This document shows, piece after piece, positions 55,912 through 64,000 of a DNA stretch of 64,000 nt. The stretch is from Saprospira sp. CCB-QB6 (GTDB lineage: Bacteria > Bacteroidota > Bacteroidia > Chitinophagales > Saprospiraceae): positions 2,249,501 to 2,313,500 of the forward strand of contig NZ_CP116808.1 in NCBI RefSeq assembly GCF_028464065.1, written 5' to 3'. Within the stretch, counting starts at the first letter, position 1; each line of letters starts with the position of its first letter. The translations under genes and the position numbers were made by a program. Below the pieces are notes generated by a model. That model was not told the DNA's origin, did no database searches, and worked only from the letters and a program-made list of their open reading frames with translations.

Positions 55912-56808
55912 ATGAGAAAATTGATCATTGGGACCAGAGGCAGCAAATTGGCGCTTTGGCAGGCCTATTATACGCAGGAGCAGCTCAAGGCGCTTGGTTT
56001 TGAGTCGGAATTGAAAATCATCAAGACGCAGGGCGATCGCATTCAGCACCTCAGCTTTGATAAGCTAGAAGGCAAGGGGTTTTTCACTAAAGAAATTGAG
56101 TCTGCTTTGTTGGAGGGCGAGATTGATTTGGCGGTGCATTCGATGAAAGACATGCCGACCACGCAGCCCAAAGGCTTAAAATTATCGGCTGTATCTTATC
56201 GGGATAAGGTGGCGGATTTGTTATTGATTCGCAAAGAAGTATTGGCGGAAAAAGAGCCCTTGGGTTTGCCGCTCAATGCGGTAGTTGGGACCTCTTCTGC
56301 GCGTAGAAAGGCCCAGATTTTAGATTTTCGTCCCGATTTGGAGATCAAGGATATTCGGGGCAATGTGCCTACTCGTTTGGCCAAGCTCAGAGAGGGGCAA
56401 TTTGATGCGATATTGTTGGCTGCGGCTGGCGTCAATCGTTTAGAAATACCCTTAGAGGAGTTTCAGGTATTTGAATTTGACCCTAGAGAATTTGTGCCTG
56501 CTCCGGCCCAGGGGGTTTTGGTTTGGCAGTGTCGTTTGGAGGATTTGCAAACGCAGCGGATTCTGGCCAAATTGCATAAAAAAGAGGTAGTTGCTTGTAC
56601 CAATGTAGAGCGTCGTTTGTTGCAGCTCTTTAATGGGGGCTGTCAGATGCCATTGGGGGCATATTGCTATAAAGAAAACGGCAGTTATCATGCTTATGCG
56701 GCAGTAGCCGAAAGCTGGAACAGTCCCGTAAAGCGGGTCCAACTATCGGCTTCTACCAATGCACAGTTAGCGGAGCGTTTATTTGCGCTCTTGCAAGAAG
56801 AAGTTTAG
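55912..56808 (+). CDS. hemC: Hydroxymethylbilane synthase
   Basis: Polymerises four porphobilinogen units into hydroxymethylbilane. 298 residues, usual length. Catalytic Asp80 in VHSMKDMPTT, dipyrromethane-binding Cys244 in NGGCQMPLGAYC and VGTSSARRKAQ are all present. Start at ATG 55912 (MRKLIIGTRGSKLALWQA). Same strand as hemA, separated by R19. Its stop shares TTAG with the convergent lipoprotein gene. Confidence 0.96.
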   Translation: MRKLIIGTRGSKLALWQAYYTQEQLKALGFESELKIIKTQGDRIQHLSFDKLEGKGFFTKEIESALLEGEIDLAVHSMKDMPTTQPKGLKLSAVSYRDKVADLLLIRKEVLAEKEPLGLPLNAVVGTSSARRKAQILDFRPDLEIKDIRGNVPTRLAKLREGQFDAILLAAAGVNRLEIPLEEFQVFEFDPREFVPAPAQGVLVWQCRLEDLQTQRILAKLHKKEVVACTNVERRLLQLFNGGCQMPLGAYCYKENGSYHAYAAVAESWNSPVKRVQLSASTNAQLAERLFALLQEEV

Positions 56809-57428
56809 TTTTGATAAATTGTATCGCTGCGAAGGGGGAGGAGCATATCGAGTTCATTGACCTTATAGCGGCGAATAACCACCATGGGCTTAGCGCTCAT
56901 AATAGGTTGTGAAGGGATCGCTAAAACCGATTCGGATGGTAAATAAATAAGATATTGGCCCAAAGTCTCTAGTGGATTTTGGGCCGCGTCTTTTTCTTCG
57001 GCCAAGAGTTGTCCTTCTCTTTCTCTAAAGACATGAAGTTGTTGGTTTTTGCCATCGAAGCTGCCACAAACAAAGAGCGAGTCGCTAAATTGGTGAATTG
57101 GGCGAAAATCGGCTTGTGGGGCCTCAAAGAGGAGAGCGGCCAGTTTTTTTTGTTGGCCTTTTAAGGCTAAGCGCAGGCTAAGGTTATTCTTTTGGACCCA
57201 AAGGCTATCTGCTTTAATGCTTAGCTGATAGCGATTGCGACCAATTAGGGTGTCGATACCTGCATTTTTTGTTGTTCGTTCTCCGGCTAGGCGAGGGGGC
57301 CTCTTTTGCTGATAACTACTGTCTTGGGTTAGCTCTTCTTTAAGAGCTTTGGCTTCTTGACTTCTATTTTGGCAAGAAAAAAGGGCTAAAATGAAAAAGC
57401 AAGAAAAAAGAGATCTAGCAAAAAGCAT
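56805..57428 (-). CDS. Lipoprotein, unknown
   Basis: 207 residues. Lipoprotein signal MLFARSLFSCFFILALFSCQ with Cys at about 19. The mature part looks beta-rich, with DSLFVCGSFDGKNQQLHVFR and a C-terminal VVIRRYKVNELDMLLPLRSD. No family recognised. It follows porZ by eight bases on the same strand, so it is probably in the porZ operon. Confidence 0.62.
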   Translation of the reverse strand: MLFARSLFSCFFILALFSCQNRSQEAKALKEELTQDSSYQQKRPPRLAGERTTKNAGIDTLIGRNRYQLSIKADSLWVQKNNLSLRLALKGQQKKLAALLFEAPQADFRPIHQFSDSLFVCGSFDGKNQQLHVFREREGQLLAEEKDAAQNPLETLGQYLIYLPSESVLAIPSQPIMSAKPMVVIRRYKVNELDMLLPLRSDTIYQN

Positions 57429-57436
57429 GAGATAAG

Positions 57437-59749
57437 TTAATTTACAATAAGAAATTTAGTGTTGAGTCGCTCTGTGCCGTCATCATTGACCGTGAATACC
57501 AAATAGACGCCAGGGCTAGCTTTTTGCCCTTGGTAGTCGTAGCCATCCCAGACGGCTTGACCGCCATAAGCTTCCTGTTCAAAGACCAGCTGACCATTTA
57601 CATCTGTAATCTTAACATTTGTATTCTCCACTAAACCTCTGATGGCAATAGGACCATCATAAGTTGGACGGACAGGGTTGGGATAGACTTGCACAGCCGA
57701 TTTATTGGCAAAGCTGCTGCCTTGGGTAGCCTCGGCTCTAAAGCCTTGTAGGCCACTTTCTGTGGCCATATACACTTGTCCTGATTCGGGATCTACGGCA
57801 ATGGCGCCTACGCGATTATTAAAGAGTGGACTATTTTCCTCGGTAAAATAATAAATTTGGCTGTAGTCTTCTCCATCTAGTAAAAAGACGCCATTATCGC
57901 TGGCAATCCATTTGCGGTTGGCGCCATCTACGGCAATGCTGCGAATATTTTCATTTTCGAGCAGACGACCATTAAAATCATCGGGATTGATAATTGGGCG
58001 AAGTCCTGGGCAGTTGCTATCAAAGACCGAACAATTGAAGATGGTCACTCCATCATCTGTACCGACCCAAATGCTTCCACTACGGTCACTAACCACACAG
58101 TTAACCTTACTAGAGGCTAGCTCGCTATTGCTGGGCGTCAGTACTTTATATTGTTCGTCGCCATCTACTTCTAGCTCACCACTATCAAAAACCAAGATAT
58201 TATTTCCTCGAAGCTGAACGATCCATTTGTAGCCAAACCGATCTACGGCAATTGGGCCAATTTCAGAAGTATAGGGGCTGGCAAAGCTTTTCCAATCGCC
58301 ATCTTCCGTTTTAACCACAATGGGCTGAACGGCTTTGTGGTTGCTCATCCACAGATTATTATCCTCGTCAAAGGCAAGCCCAGTAATACGGGTACGGCTA
58401 ATATCTCCTTCTGCCGCTTGTAGGGCTGTATTGGGGCTATCTTTATCCCAGACATAAATGCTGTCGTCTTTTGTGATCTGAACTAATCCCGCTAAAAAGG
58501 AGCCCATATATACACTGCGATCTTGAGGATGGATCGCCAAACAAGAAAGGTTATCCACCCCACTAAGTTCTGTGCGATTGGCAGGACGGTAGCTTTTCCA
58601 ATCAAAGTCTTCATAACGATAAGCACCAAGGCCATCAAAAAAAACAGTGATATAATCAAGCAGGCCACCTGTTGCCCAAAGTACGCCATAATCATCTACA
58701 CCCAAGCTCGAAATATTGGCATTAAAAGGTCCTTCGGGTTGATAAGCTGTTAGGCTACCATCTGCATTATTGCGATAGAGCCCGTTTCCTCCCGCTATCC
58801 AAATAGCCGAGCTACGGTCAGAAATAGCATCAGAAATATTTCCCGAAATATTCCCATCAAAAAAGTACTCATCTAGGGCTTCATGCTCAAAAAGAACCTC
58901 TACATAGTTGGTTCCTGTAGCAATCGTTAACCGACTATCAAAGGCGTTGAGCTGCATACGCAGCTTGGAACGCCCTGTATACATGTAGCTATTGCCATCA
59001 TATGGCAAATGACTAAACTGCTGTCCATCATAGCGCATCAGTGTATCGTTAATATCTGCATAGAGACGGCCGTTCATTTTCCCCAAGGCAAAACTCTCGT
59101 AAAAATCTACGGCCAGACCATCGGCAGTGCCTAGTTTTCGCCAGTTATTAAAGTCTTGCAAATTAGCACCAGTAGTAGATATTTTATAAATCCCCATAGC
59201 CGTTGCTATAAATAATTCTTCTGCAAGCCGCTCACTCGCATAAACCTCCATGCTCGTAAAAGTGGTTTGGGCAAACTCCCCACTTTCCTGATTAAAGCAG
59301 ACTAAGCCAAACTCTGTAGATAAATAAACTTGATTACTATCACAAAAAATATGGCGAATGCTGCGCCCGCTGCTAATATTGGCATTTTGCTTAATGGCGG
59401 GACGGTTCATGACGCTGCCATCTCTACCCAAAATATCTAGGTTGCCATTTTCATAACCAATAAAGATGCGTTGATAGGCTGGACTATAGGCTAAGGTGCT
59501 AATGCCTACATCAGACAGCCCCGTAATTTTATTATAAAGCGCAAATTCGCCACTAGCCTTAAAAACCGAAAACAGCCCATAGTCTGTAGCTGCATAAATA
59601 TGGTCTGGGGTCTCAATTAGTGCTTTTGTTTGCCCATAAGGCAAAAAAGACTCCCATTGTCCAACGCCCACTTTGGGTGCCAAAGATTGTGCGTGCAGCA
59701 GCGGCATACTGAACAGCAGCCCAAGGAAAAATATGATGATCGTTCGCAT
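57437..59749 (-). CDS. porZ: T9SS component PorZ
   Basis: Part of the type IX secretion system's surface attachment complex, which delivers anionic lipopolysaccharide to cargo. 770 residues. Signal peptide 1-20. Two seven-bladed propellers follow, made of two-component-regulator propeller repeats, visible as HIYAATDYGLFSVFK, QVYLSTEFGLVCFN, SIWVGTDDGVTIFN and RKWIASDNGVFLLD. The C-terminal sorting domain starts near residue 685 (VQVYPNPVRPTYDGPIAIRG). The N-terminal VGQWESFLPYGQTKALIE is typical of PorZ. The sorting domain is normal for PorZ itself. Confidence 0.85.
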   Translation of the reverse strand: MRTIIIFFLGLLFSMPLLHAQSLAPKVGVGQWESFLPYGQTKALIETPDHIYAATDYGLFSVFKASGEFALYNKITGLSDVGISTLAYSPAYQRIFIGYENGNLDILGRDGSVMNRPAIKQNANISSGRSIRHIFCDSNQVYLSTEFGLVCFNQESGEFAQTTFTSMEVYASERLAEELFIATAMGIYKISTTGANLQDFNNWRKLGTADGLAVDFYESFALGKMNGRLYADINDTLMRYDGQQFSHLPYDGNSYMYTGRSKLRMQLNAFDSRLTIATGTNYVEVLFEHEALDEYFFDGNISGNISDAISDRSSAIWIAGGNGLYRNNADGSLTAYQPEGPFNANISSLGVDDYGVLWATGGLLDYITVFFDGLGAYRYEDFDWKSYRPANRTELSGVDNLSCLAIHPQDRSVYMGSFLAGLVQITKDDSIYVWDKDSPNTALQAAEGDISRTRITGLAFDEDNNLWMSNHKAVQPIVVKTEDGDWKSFASPYTSEIGPIAVDRFGYKWIVQLRGNNILVFDSGELEVDGDEQYKVLTPSNSELASSKVNCVVSDRSGSIWVGTDDGVTIFNCSVFDSNCPGLRPIINPDDFNGRLLENENIRSIAVDGANRKWIASDNGVFLLDGEDYSQIYYFTEENSPLFNNRVGAIAVDPESGQVYMATESGLQGFRAEATQGSSFANKSAVQVYPNPVRPTYDGPIAIRGLVENTNVKITDVNGQLVFEQEAYGGQAVWDGYDYQGQKASPGVYLVFTVNDDGTERLNTKFLIVN

Positions 59750-59933
59750 AATTTTGAGTTTACAGCTAGCAAGTTCAAAAAAAAATAGGACAATGCCCCT
59801 TACAGCATTGCCCTATTCTAAAAAATCTAGTTCATTCTTGTTGTGTTATAGTTGCTCCTTACTTCAACTACACTTTTACAAACGCTTCCTTTCTCAAAAG
59901 GGTGGGGTAGCTTTTCCCTTTTTCTTCTTTTTT

Positions 59934-60088
59934 GGGGCTGCCCCGCCCTGCGGGCGGGTCGGGCTGTGTCGTGGCTCGCAGGCCTGCTCGGCCCTGCGGC
60001 GGCAAAGCCGCCTAGGTCTGGCCCTTCGGGCCACCACTTTCCATCCCTCAGCCGAGGCGCTGCGCGCCTTGTCGGCGGCTTCGCCGCC
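59934..60088 (+). repeat. Dispersed structured repeat R20 (type 2)
   Basis: Plus-strand type 2 copy between porZ and the TPR/PD40 gene. Arms CCCGCCCTGCGGGCGGG, GGCGGCAAAGCCGCC, GGCCCTTCGGGCC and GGCGGCTTCGCCGCC, all perfect. Confidence 0.85.
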
Positions 60089-60096
60089 TATCTGGA

Positions 60097-60132
60097 CCAA
60101 AAAAGCGCCCCAAACTACCGTTTGGGGCGCTT
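60097..60132 (-). terminator. Terminator of the TPR/PD40 gene
   Basis: 13-bp perfect stem AAGCGCCCCAAAC / GTTTGGGGCGCTT with a four-base loop. On the minus strand it is followed by TTTTGGTCC. Confidence 0.85.
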
Positions 60133-60143
60133 AGGGCCTTCTT

Positions 60144-62162
60144 CTATTTTGCAATCAGAGGCAAAACAGCAGGAATACTTTGGTCCTCATAGGCCTGCAT
60201 GGTCGCTACAGGAAGATTCCCGCCATAAAAACCAGCAGCTTCTGCTCGGATAATATACTTTTGATCTGGACGCAAAGGCAAACTGATTTTACCATTGGCA
60301 TCAGCTGTAAAGCGCTCTTCACTGCCATCTAACAAATTGGTCAAAACAATACTCGCCTGCCCAATGCCTTTTTGGTTGCTTTTCTGCACCACCTGCAAAT
60401 CAACAGTCAATTTCACTTTGACATCATCTTTGGTCTCCAACATGGGCGGATCTCCTTCTGTATTTTCATAGTTGTAGGGATCTTTCTCTGTTGCTGTATT
60501 TTCTCCATTGGGATCTACTTCAGGATCTTCAGGAAGAGCCCAAGGATTATAATCAGGATCATCTGGATCTTTAGGCTCATTTGGATCGCTCCAAGTTCCG
60601 TCAATTTGCCCATTATCCACCACTGCATCAGGATCAAAATTATCTGGGCTATTGGGGTTGGGGCTAGGTTGGCCTCCAGTTTCTTCATTTCCGTCAAGCT
60701 CTCCACCATCTTCTAACATGGCTAAGTCCATAGAATCCACCTTTTCTTTAGCGGTGGTTTCTTCTACGACGAAACCAGCATTGATGAGGCTGTCGATGAG
60801 TTTTTCGTCGTCGATGCCAGAATCGGCGAGGCTGTCGGTAAAATTTAGCTTTCCACGAGGGGCAATGCCAGGAGGCAAGTCCTGTGGTTCTTGTCCTGTC
60901 AAAATAAACTGATAAAGGTCGTCGCTTCCATTTCTAGAAGAAGAGAAAAAGCCTTTAGTTTGGTCGTCTCCCAATAAGAAATAAGTATCATCAAAGGCAG
61001 AGTTGAGGGGCTGGCCCAAATTCTCGGCTTCTGTCCAATCAATACCATTTCCAGTAGGTCGAGAGCGGAACAAGTCGTATCCACCATAACCAGCTTTGCC
61101 TTTAGAGGCATAATAAAGCGTGCCGTTGGGGTGGGCAAATGGAAAGGCTTCATTGGCTCGGCTATTAACGCCTTCCCCTAAGTTTTGGGGTTTAGACCAT
61201 TTATCGCCCATTTTGCGGCTCATCCAAACATCTGTTCCTCCTAATCCACCAGGCATATCCGATACAAAAAAGAGGACACGGCCATCAGCGGAGAGGCAGG
61301 GGTGCATAAATTGATAACCTTGCGTCACAAACTCTAGTACCAGGGGTTTGGTCCAATCGCCATCCACTAATTCACTGGCAAAAATTTGCAGGGTATAGGC
61401 TTCTGCCTCTGGAGTTTCCTTTACCGATCGGTTGTAAAAGCAGAGTTTTCCGTCTCGGCTAAAGCTAGCTGGACCATCATGTCGGCGGCTGCCATTGAGT
61501 TGGCGCGCAAAAGGGGCTGGTGCGGCTAGTTGTCCATCAGAGGCGAGTTCTGCAAAATAGAGATTGAGAAAAGAGCGTTCTTGCTCTCCCCAGTTGGCGC
61601 TAATATCGGCTGCTTGTATGCGGTCCGAGCTAAAGACGACCCCAGTACCATAAAAGGCAGGGCCAAATTCATCATTGATGCTATCATTGACTGCTGCCTG
61701 ATAGTTAATCTGCACATCGGGATAAACGGGAATAATCGACTCAATAGCATCTAGGCGTTTGAGTAGTTCTGCTGGGGCAGGATCTTCTGGGCGTTGGTCT
61801 GCATACTGCAAAAACTGCGAGCGAGCTTCATCGAATTTGCCCAAAGAGAGTAGAGATTGCCCGTAGGCCAGCAAAATATCGGGTCGTTCATCGGCATGGG
61901 GAAGCAGGTCCTCAAAAAGGGGCTCAGCCTTGTCTACATTGCCTGTTTCGTTATAGCTTTTGGCTAGATTGATGCGGGCGTCTACGCCCATTACACCTTG
62001 GCCAGAAGTTGTACCCATTAGAAGCTCATAAATTTCTTGAGCTTCTACATAACTCTCTTCATTAAAGAGGTTATTGGCTTTTCTAAGTTTGTTAATACGC
62101 TCTTGCCCAAAGCTGGCCCCACTAAAGGCAAAGAGCAAAAAGAGAAGTAAGTAAGTCCTCAT
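60144..62162 (-). CDS. TPR and PD40-propeller protein, PorE-like without OmpA domain
   Basis: 672 residues. Signal peptide 1-19. An N-terminal TPR region (about 20-150; ERINKLRKANNLFNEESYVE and so on) is followed by a PD40/WD40-like propeller (about 170-440; signatures HPCLSADGRVLFFVSDMPGG and AFPFAHPNGTLYYASKGK). Then comes a long acidic, Asp/Pro/Asn-rich linker (about 480-580), and a C-terminal carboxypeptidase-regulatory-like beta module (GIGQASIVLTNLLDGSEERF). This matches the first three domains of the T9SS protein PorE, but the C-terminal OmpA peptidoglycan-binding domain is absent; the protein ends at residue 672. A secretion-related or surface role is an inference. Confidence 0.78.
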   Translation of the reverse strand: MRTYLLLFLLFAFSGASFGQERINKLRKANNLFNEESYVEAQEIYELLMGTTSGQGVMGVDARINLAKSYNETGNVDKAEPLFEDLLPHADERPDILLAYGQSLLSLGKFDEARSQFLQYADQRPEDPAPAELLKRLDAIESIIPVYPDVQINYQAAVNDSINDEFGPAFYGTGVVFSSDRIQAADISANWGEQERSFLNLYFAELASDGQLAAPAPFARQLNGSRRHDGPASFSRDGKLCFYNRSVKETPEAEAYTLQIFASELVDGDWTKPLVLEFVTQGYQFMHPCLSADGRVLFFVSDMPGGLGGTDVWMSRKMGDKWSKPQNLGEGVNSRANEAFPFAHPNGTLYYASKGKAGYGGYDLFRSRPTGNGIDWTEAENLGQPLNSAFDDTYFLLGDDQTKGFFSSSRNGSDDLYQFILTGQEPQDLPPGIAPRGKLNFTDSLADSGIDDEKLIDSLINAGFVVEETTAKEKVDSMDLAMLEDGGELDGNEETGGQPSPNPNSPDNFDPDAVVDNGQIDGTWSDPNEPKDPDDPDYNPWALPEDPEVDPNGENTATEKDPYNYENTEGDPPMLETKDDVKVKLTVDLQVVQKSNQKGIGQASIVLTNLLDGSEERFTADANGKISLPLRPDQKYIIRAEAAGFYGGNLPVATMQAYEDQSIPAVLPLIAK

Positions 62163-62275
62163 AAATCGCTCATTTTTATTAGTCGCTGCTAAGTTAAGTA
62201 TTATTAAAGAAGTTCTGGTTGAACTCTTTTAAAACTTGTTTTAATCTAAGTATCTAGTGGGCTAAAGCGGCCCTA

Positions 62276-62414
62276 GCGGGCGAAGCCCGCTGGCCTAGCG
62301 CTGTGGAGGGGGGCGGCGCAGCCGCAGACCCAGCGGGCGAAGCCCGCGCAGGGCCGAGCAGCCTTGCGAGCCCCGCAACATAGCGCCGCAAGGCGAAGCC
62401 GCAGCGGAGGCCCC
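62276..62414 (-). repeat. Dispersed structured repeat R21 (type 1)
   Basis: Minus-strand type 1 copy with arm GCGGGCGAAGCCCGC present twice (62276-62290 and again near 62333), and GGCGGCGCAGCCGC. Its terminal CCCC ends at 62414, which is the last base of the stop codon of the next gene. Confidence 0.85.
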
Positions 62415-64000
62415 TAAAAATCTTTACCTAGAGATAGATAAAACTTGGGGCGTTGAATTTCGCCAGTTTCTACTCCCCAACCGTAATCTACTTTAATAAA
62501 ATAGCCAAAGACGACAGAGCGCAGGCCAAATCCGAAGCCTTGAACAATCGGGCGGCGGTAGTAATTGACGCGTAGGCGGATAGGTGAAACCACATTTACC
62601 CCAGCGGCGGGATCAATTGTTGTGCTGTTTAGGGGGTTATCTTTAGAGAAAGGTGAGCTCCCCTGCCAAGCGGTTCCGACATCGTAGAATCCGACTAGTT
62701 GTAGGTTACGGATAATGCTAGAGCTAGAGGGGGCGCTCATGTATTCAGCAATGGGAATGCGTAATTCTGCATTGATGAGGGCAAAAGAGCTACCGTTTCG
62801 GATATTAGCATCAAAGCCACGCATATTGGCGGCTACAGTTTGGTAGGCATAATCTTGTCCGTCGGGTAGGGGAATAGTTTCTGTTTGGCTACTAAAGAGC
62901 CAGTTTTCCATTCCGCCTAAGTTATATAGAATTTTTTGTTGGCCAAAAGAGCTAGCGCCTACGAAGCGGAAGGCCAGAATACTCTTATCATCCAATGAAA
63001 TATAGTGGCGTGCATCTAGGCCTAGGGCAAAAGTTGGTGTTTTAGCGGCCTGGCCGAGGCGCTCGCCAGTGCTAAAGGGGATACCTTGGAAATAATCTCC
63101 ATAGATCCGCATTCTAGAGCCTTTGCGTGCATTGAGTCCGATAATTACGCTATTATCATAGAGATATTCCAAACGAATTCCTAGGCGATTTTCGTCATAA
63201 ATAGGGACCTGCAAGCTGCTCAAGTCTTCGGGGCGGATAGATACTCTATCTGCCTGAAAACTTAGGGTAGATCGGATAGAGTGAAAGCGCCCCAAGGGGT
63301 AGCTAAACTGGGCCATTGCCAAATGTTTGAGCGTTCGGCCCTCTACCTGTTCTTGGATAGTTCCCGTGCTATCTTCAATAACATAATCTTCGCTAAAGCC
63401 TCTTCGGTAAAGGCTATATTTTTGGTCGATAAGATATTTGCGGTTCTCAAAGTTGAGAAAATACTCCATCCCATCAAAATCTAGTGGTAGACGAGCCCCT
63501 ACCTCTAAGCGGTAGTTTTCTAGTGCATCGGTAAAATTAACTTGGAAGTGAGCGGAAAGAGGGGGGAGACGGAAAGGGCCGCCTAAATAAAGGTCCATGC
63601 CATTATATAACACACTATTATCAAAAGTGAATTTGACCCCATCCACATAAAAGTTATTGCGGTAAGTTTGGCCTTGTCCCGCTTTAAATTGGGCTAGTTT
63701 ATATTGCGGCTTTTTAATAGTTGTTTCTTTGGGCGTTTCCTTTTCGACAATTTGGCCATTTTGTCCTTCTATTAGTTCAATGGCTTTGGGGGCTGTACTA
63801 TCTTTTCTATTGAGTTTTGGTGTTTCTACTTCTTCAAATTCTGTTTGAAACAGATAGTTGTCAATATCTACCTTGGCCGTATCGCTATTGTTTGGGGGGA
63901 GACTATCGGCTTTGATTTCTTGTTCTACAGCTTTGAGCTCCTCTTCGAGGCTTTTGTCTGTTTGTGGTTCTTGTTCTTTTTTAGGCTGTTCGACCTTTTT
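62414..64000 (-). CDS. Outer-membrane barrel protein, probably TolB-like, 5' end missing
   Basis: The reading frame is open on the minus strand from the right edge of the window, so the protein has at least 528 residues here and continues outside. The GTG at 63646 is internal (Val). The visible N-terminal part is a charged linker rich in Glu/Lys/Thr/Pro (KKVEQPKKEQE, VDIDNYLFQTEFEEVE), then a beta-barrel: GQGQTYRNNFYVDGVKFTFD, LYLGGPFRLPPLSAHFQVNF and the C-terminal FGYFIKVDYGWGVETGEI and YLSLGKDF. The pattern recalls the C-terminal barrel of large TolB/PD40-type proteins of this phylum, whose propeller would lie upstream. Confidence 0.65.
   Translation of the reverse strand, partial: KKVEQPKKEQEPQTDKSLEEELKAVEQEIKADSLPPNNSDTAKVDIDNYLFQTEFEEVETPKLNRKDSTAPKAIELIEGQNGQIVEKETPKETTIKKPQYKLAQFKAGQGQTYRNNFYVDGVKFTFDNSVLYNGMDLYLGGPFRLPPLSAHFQVNFTDALENYRLEVGARLPLDFDGMEYFLNFENRKYLIDQKYSLYRRGFSEDYVIEDSTGTIQEQVEGRTLKHLAMAQFSYPLGRFHSIRSTLSFQADRVSIRPEDLSSLQVPIYDENRLGIRLEYLYDNSVIIGLNARKGSRMRIYGDYFQGIPFSTGERLGQAAKTPTFALGLDARHYISLDDKSILAFRFVGASSFGQQKILYNLGGMENWLFSSQTETIPLPDGQDYAYQTVAANMRGFDANIRNGSSFALINAELRIPIAEYMSAPSSSSIIRNLQLVGFYDVGTAWQGSSPFSKDNPLNSTTIDPAAGVNVVSPIRLRVNYYRRPIVQGFGFGLRSVVFGYFIKVDYGWGVETGEIQRPKFYLSLGKDF

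Noticed and set aside
63644-63646. GTG as the start of the last gene
   Set aside because: The same frame stays open to base 64000 with protein-like sequence; the GTG codes for an internal Val in NNFYVDGVKF.

Overview
The window is chromosomal DNA of a Bacteroidota bacterium, most likely a member of Saprospirales and possibly Saprospira itself. The phylum call rests on several things seen here. The gene order is tuf, tRNA-Trp, secE, nusG, rplK, rplA, rplJ, rplL, rpoB, rpoC. The ATP synthase cluster is atpB-E-F-H-A-G without atpD and atpC. The atp operon carries a textbook Bacteroidota promoter (TTTG, 19 bases, TATCTTTG). There are type IX secretion (T9SS) parts, many small lipoproteins with short signal peptides, and DUF1573, WbqC and DUF1294 family proteins. 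The genus is inference only, helped by a contractile-injection-system gene, because rhapidosomes (tail-like particles) are classically known from Saprospira.

Layout. 1-13055: tuf (5' end outside the window), tRNA-Trp and the secE-nusG-ribosomal-protein-rpoBC cluster, with an unusual 440-base repeat-filled gap between rpoB and rpoC. 13070-29062: metabolic and envelope genes (fused 2-oxoacid dehydrogenase E1, DUF1573 protein, LysM glucosaminidase, DUF3137 protein, an Nramp relative without the usual metal-site residues, an orphan LysM contractile-injection tube/hub protein, a 1167-residue outer-membrane protein, phosphatidylserine synthase, a DMT exporter). 29063-30458: 1.4 kb without coding sequence, holding palindromes and ten tandem 41-bp units. 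30459-37255: double thioredoxin-TPR protein, rdgB, ilvE, a Ca/Na exchanger and a lipoprotein. 37771-43213: the atp operon. 43231-53835: small secreted proteins, a TPR histidine kinase with its response regulator, DUF1294, aroC and an overlapping HD hydrolase, a T9SS-exported phospholipase-D-like enzyme, a HExxH lipoprotein and WbqC. 54428-64000: hemA, hemC, a lipoprotein, porZ, a TPR/PD40 protein and the 3' part of an outer-membrane barrel protein.

The most unusual content lies between the genes. I count 21 copies (R1-R21) of a GC-rich, 100-230 base structured element. It has a fixed core (GCTCG...TCGGCCCT...GGTCTG) and interchangeable perfect hairpin arms, and it occupies many of the long gaps in either orientation; three pairs face each other as composite inverted elements. 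A second family consists of 20-base palindromes built strictly as 9+2+9. A third structure is the 41-bp tandem array, which is closed in all reading frames and flanked by a plausible minus-strand promoter and terminator, so it may be transcribed as a repeat RNA. No transposase, integrase, CRISPR array, rRNA or phage gene was seen.
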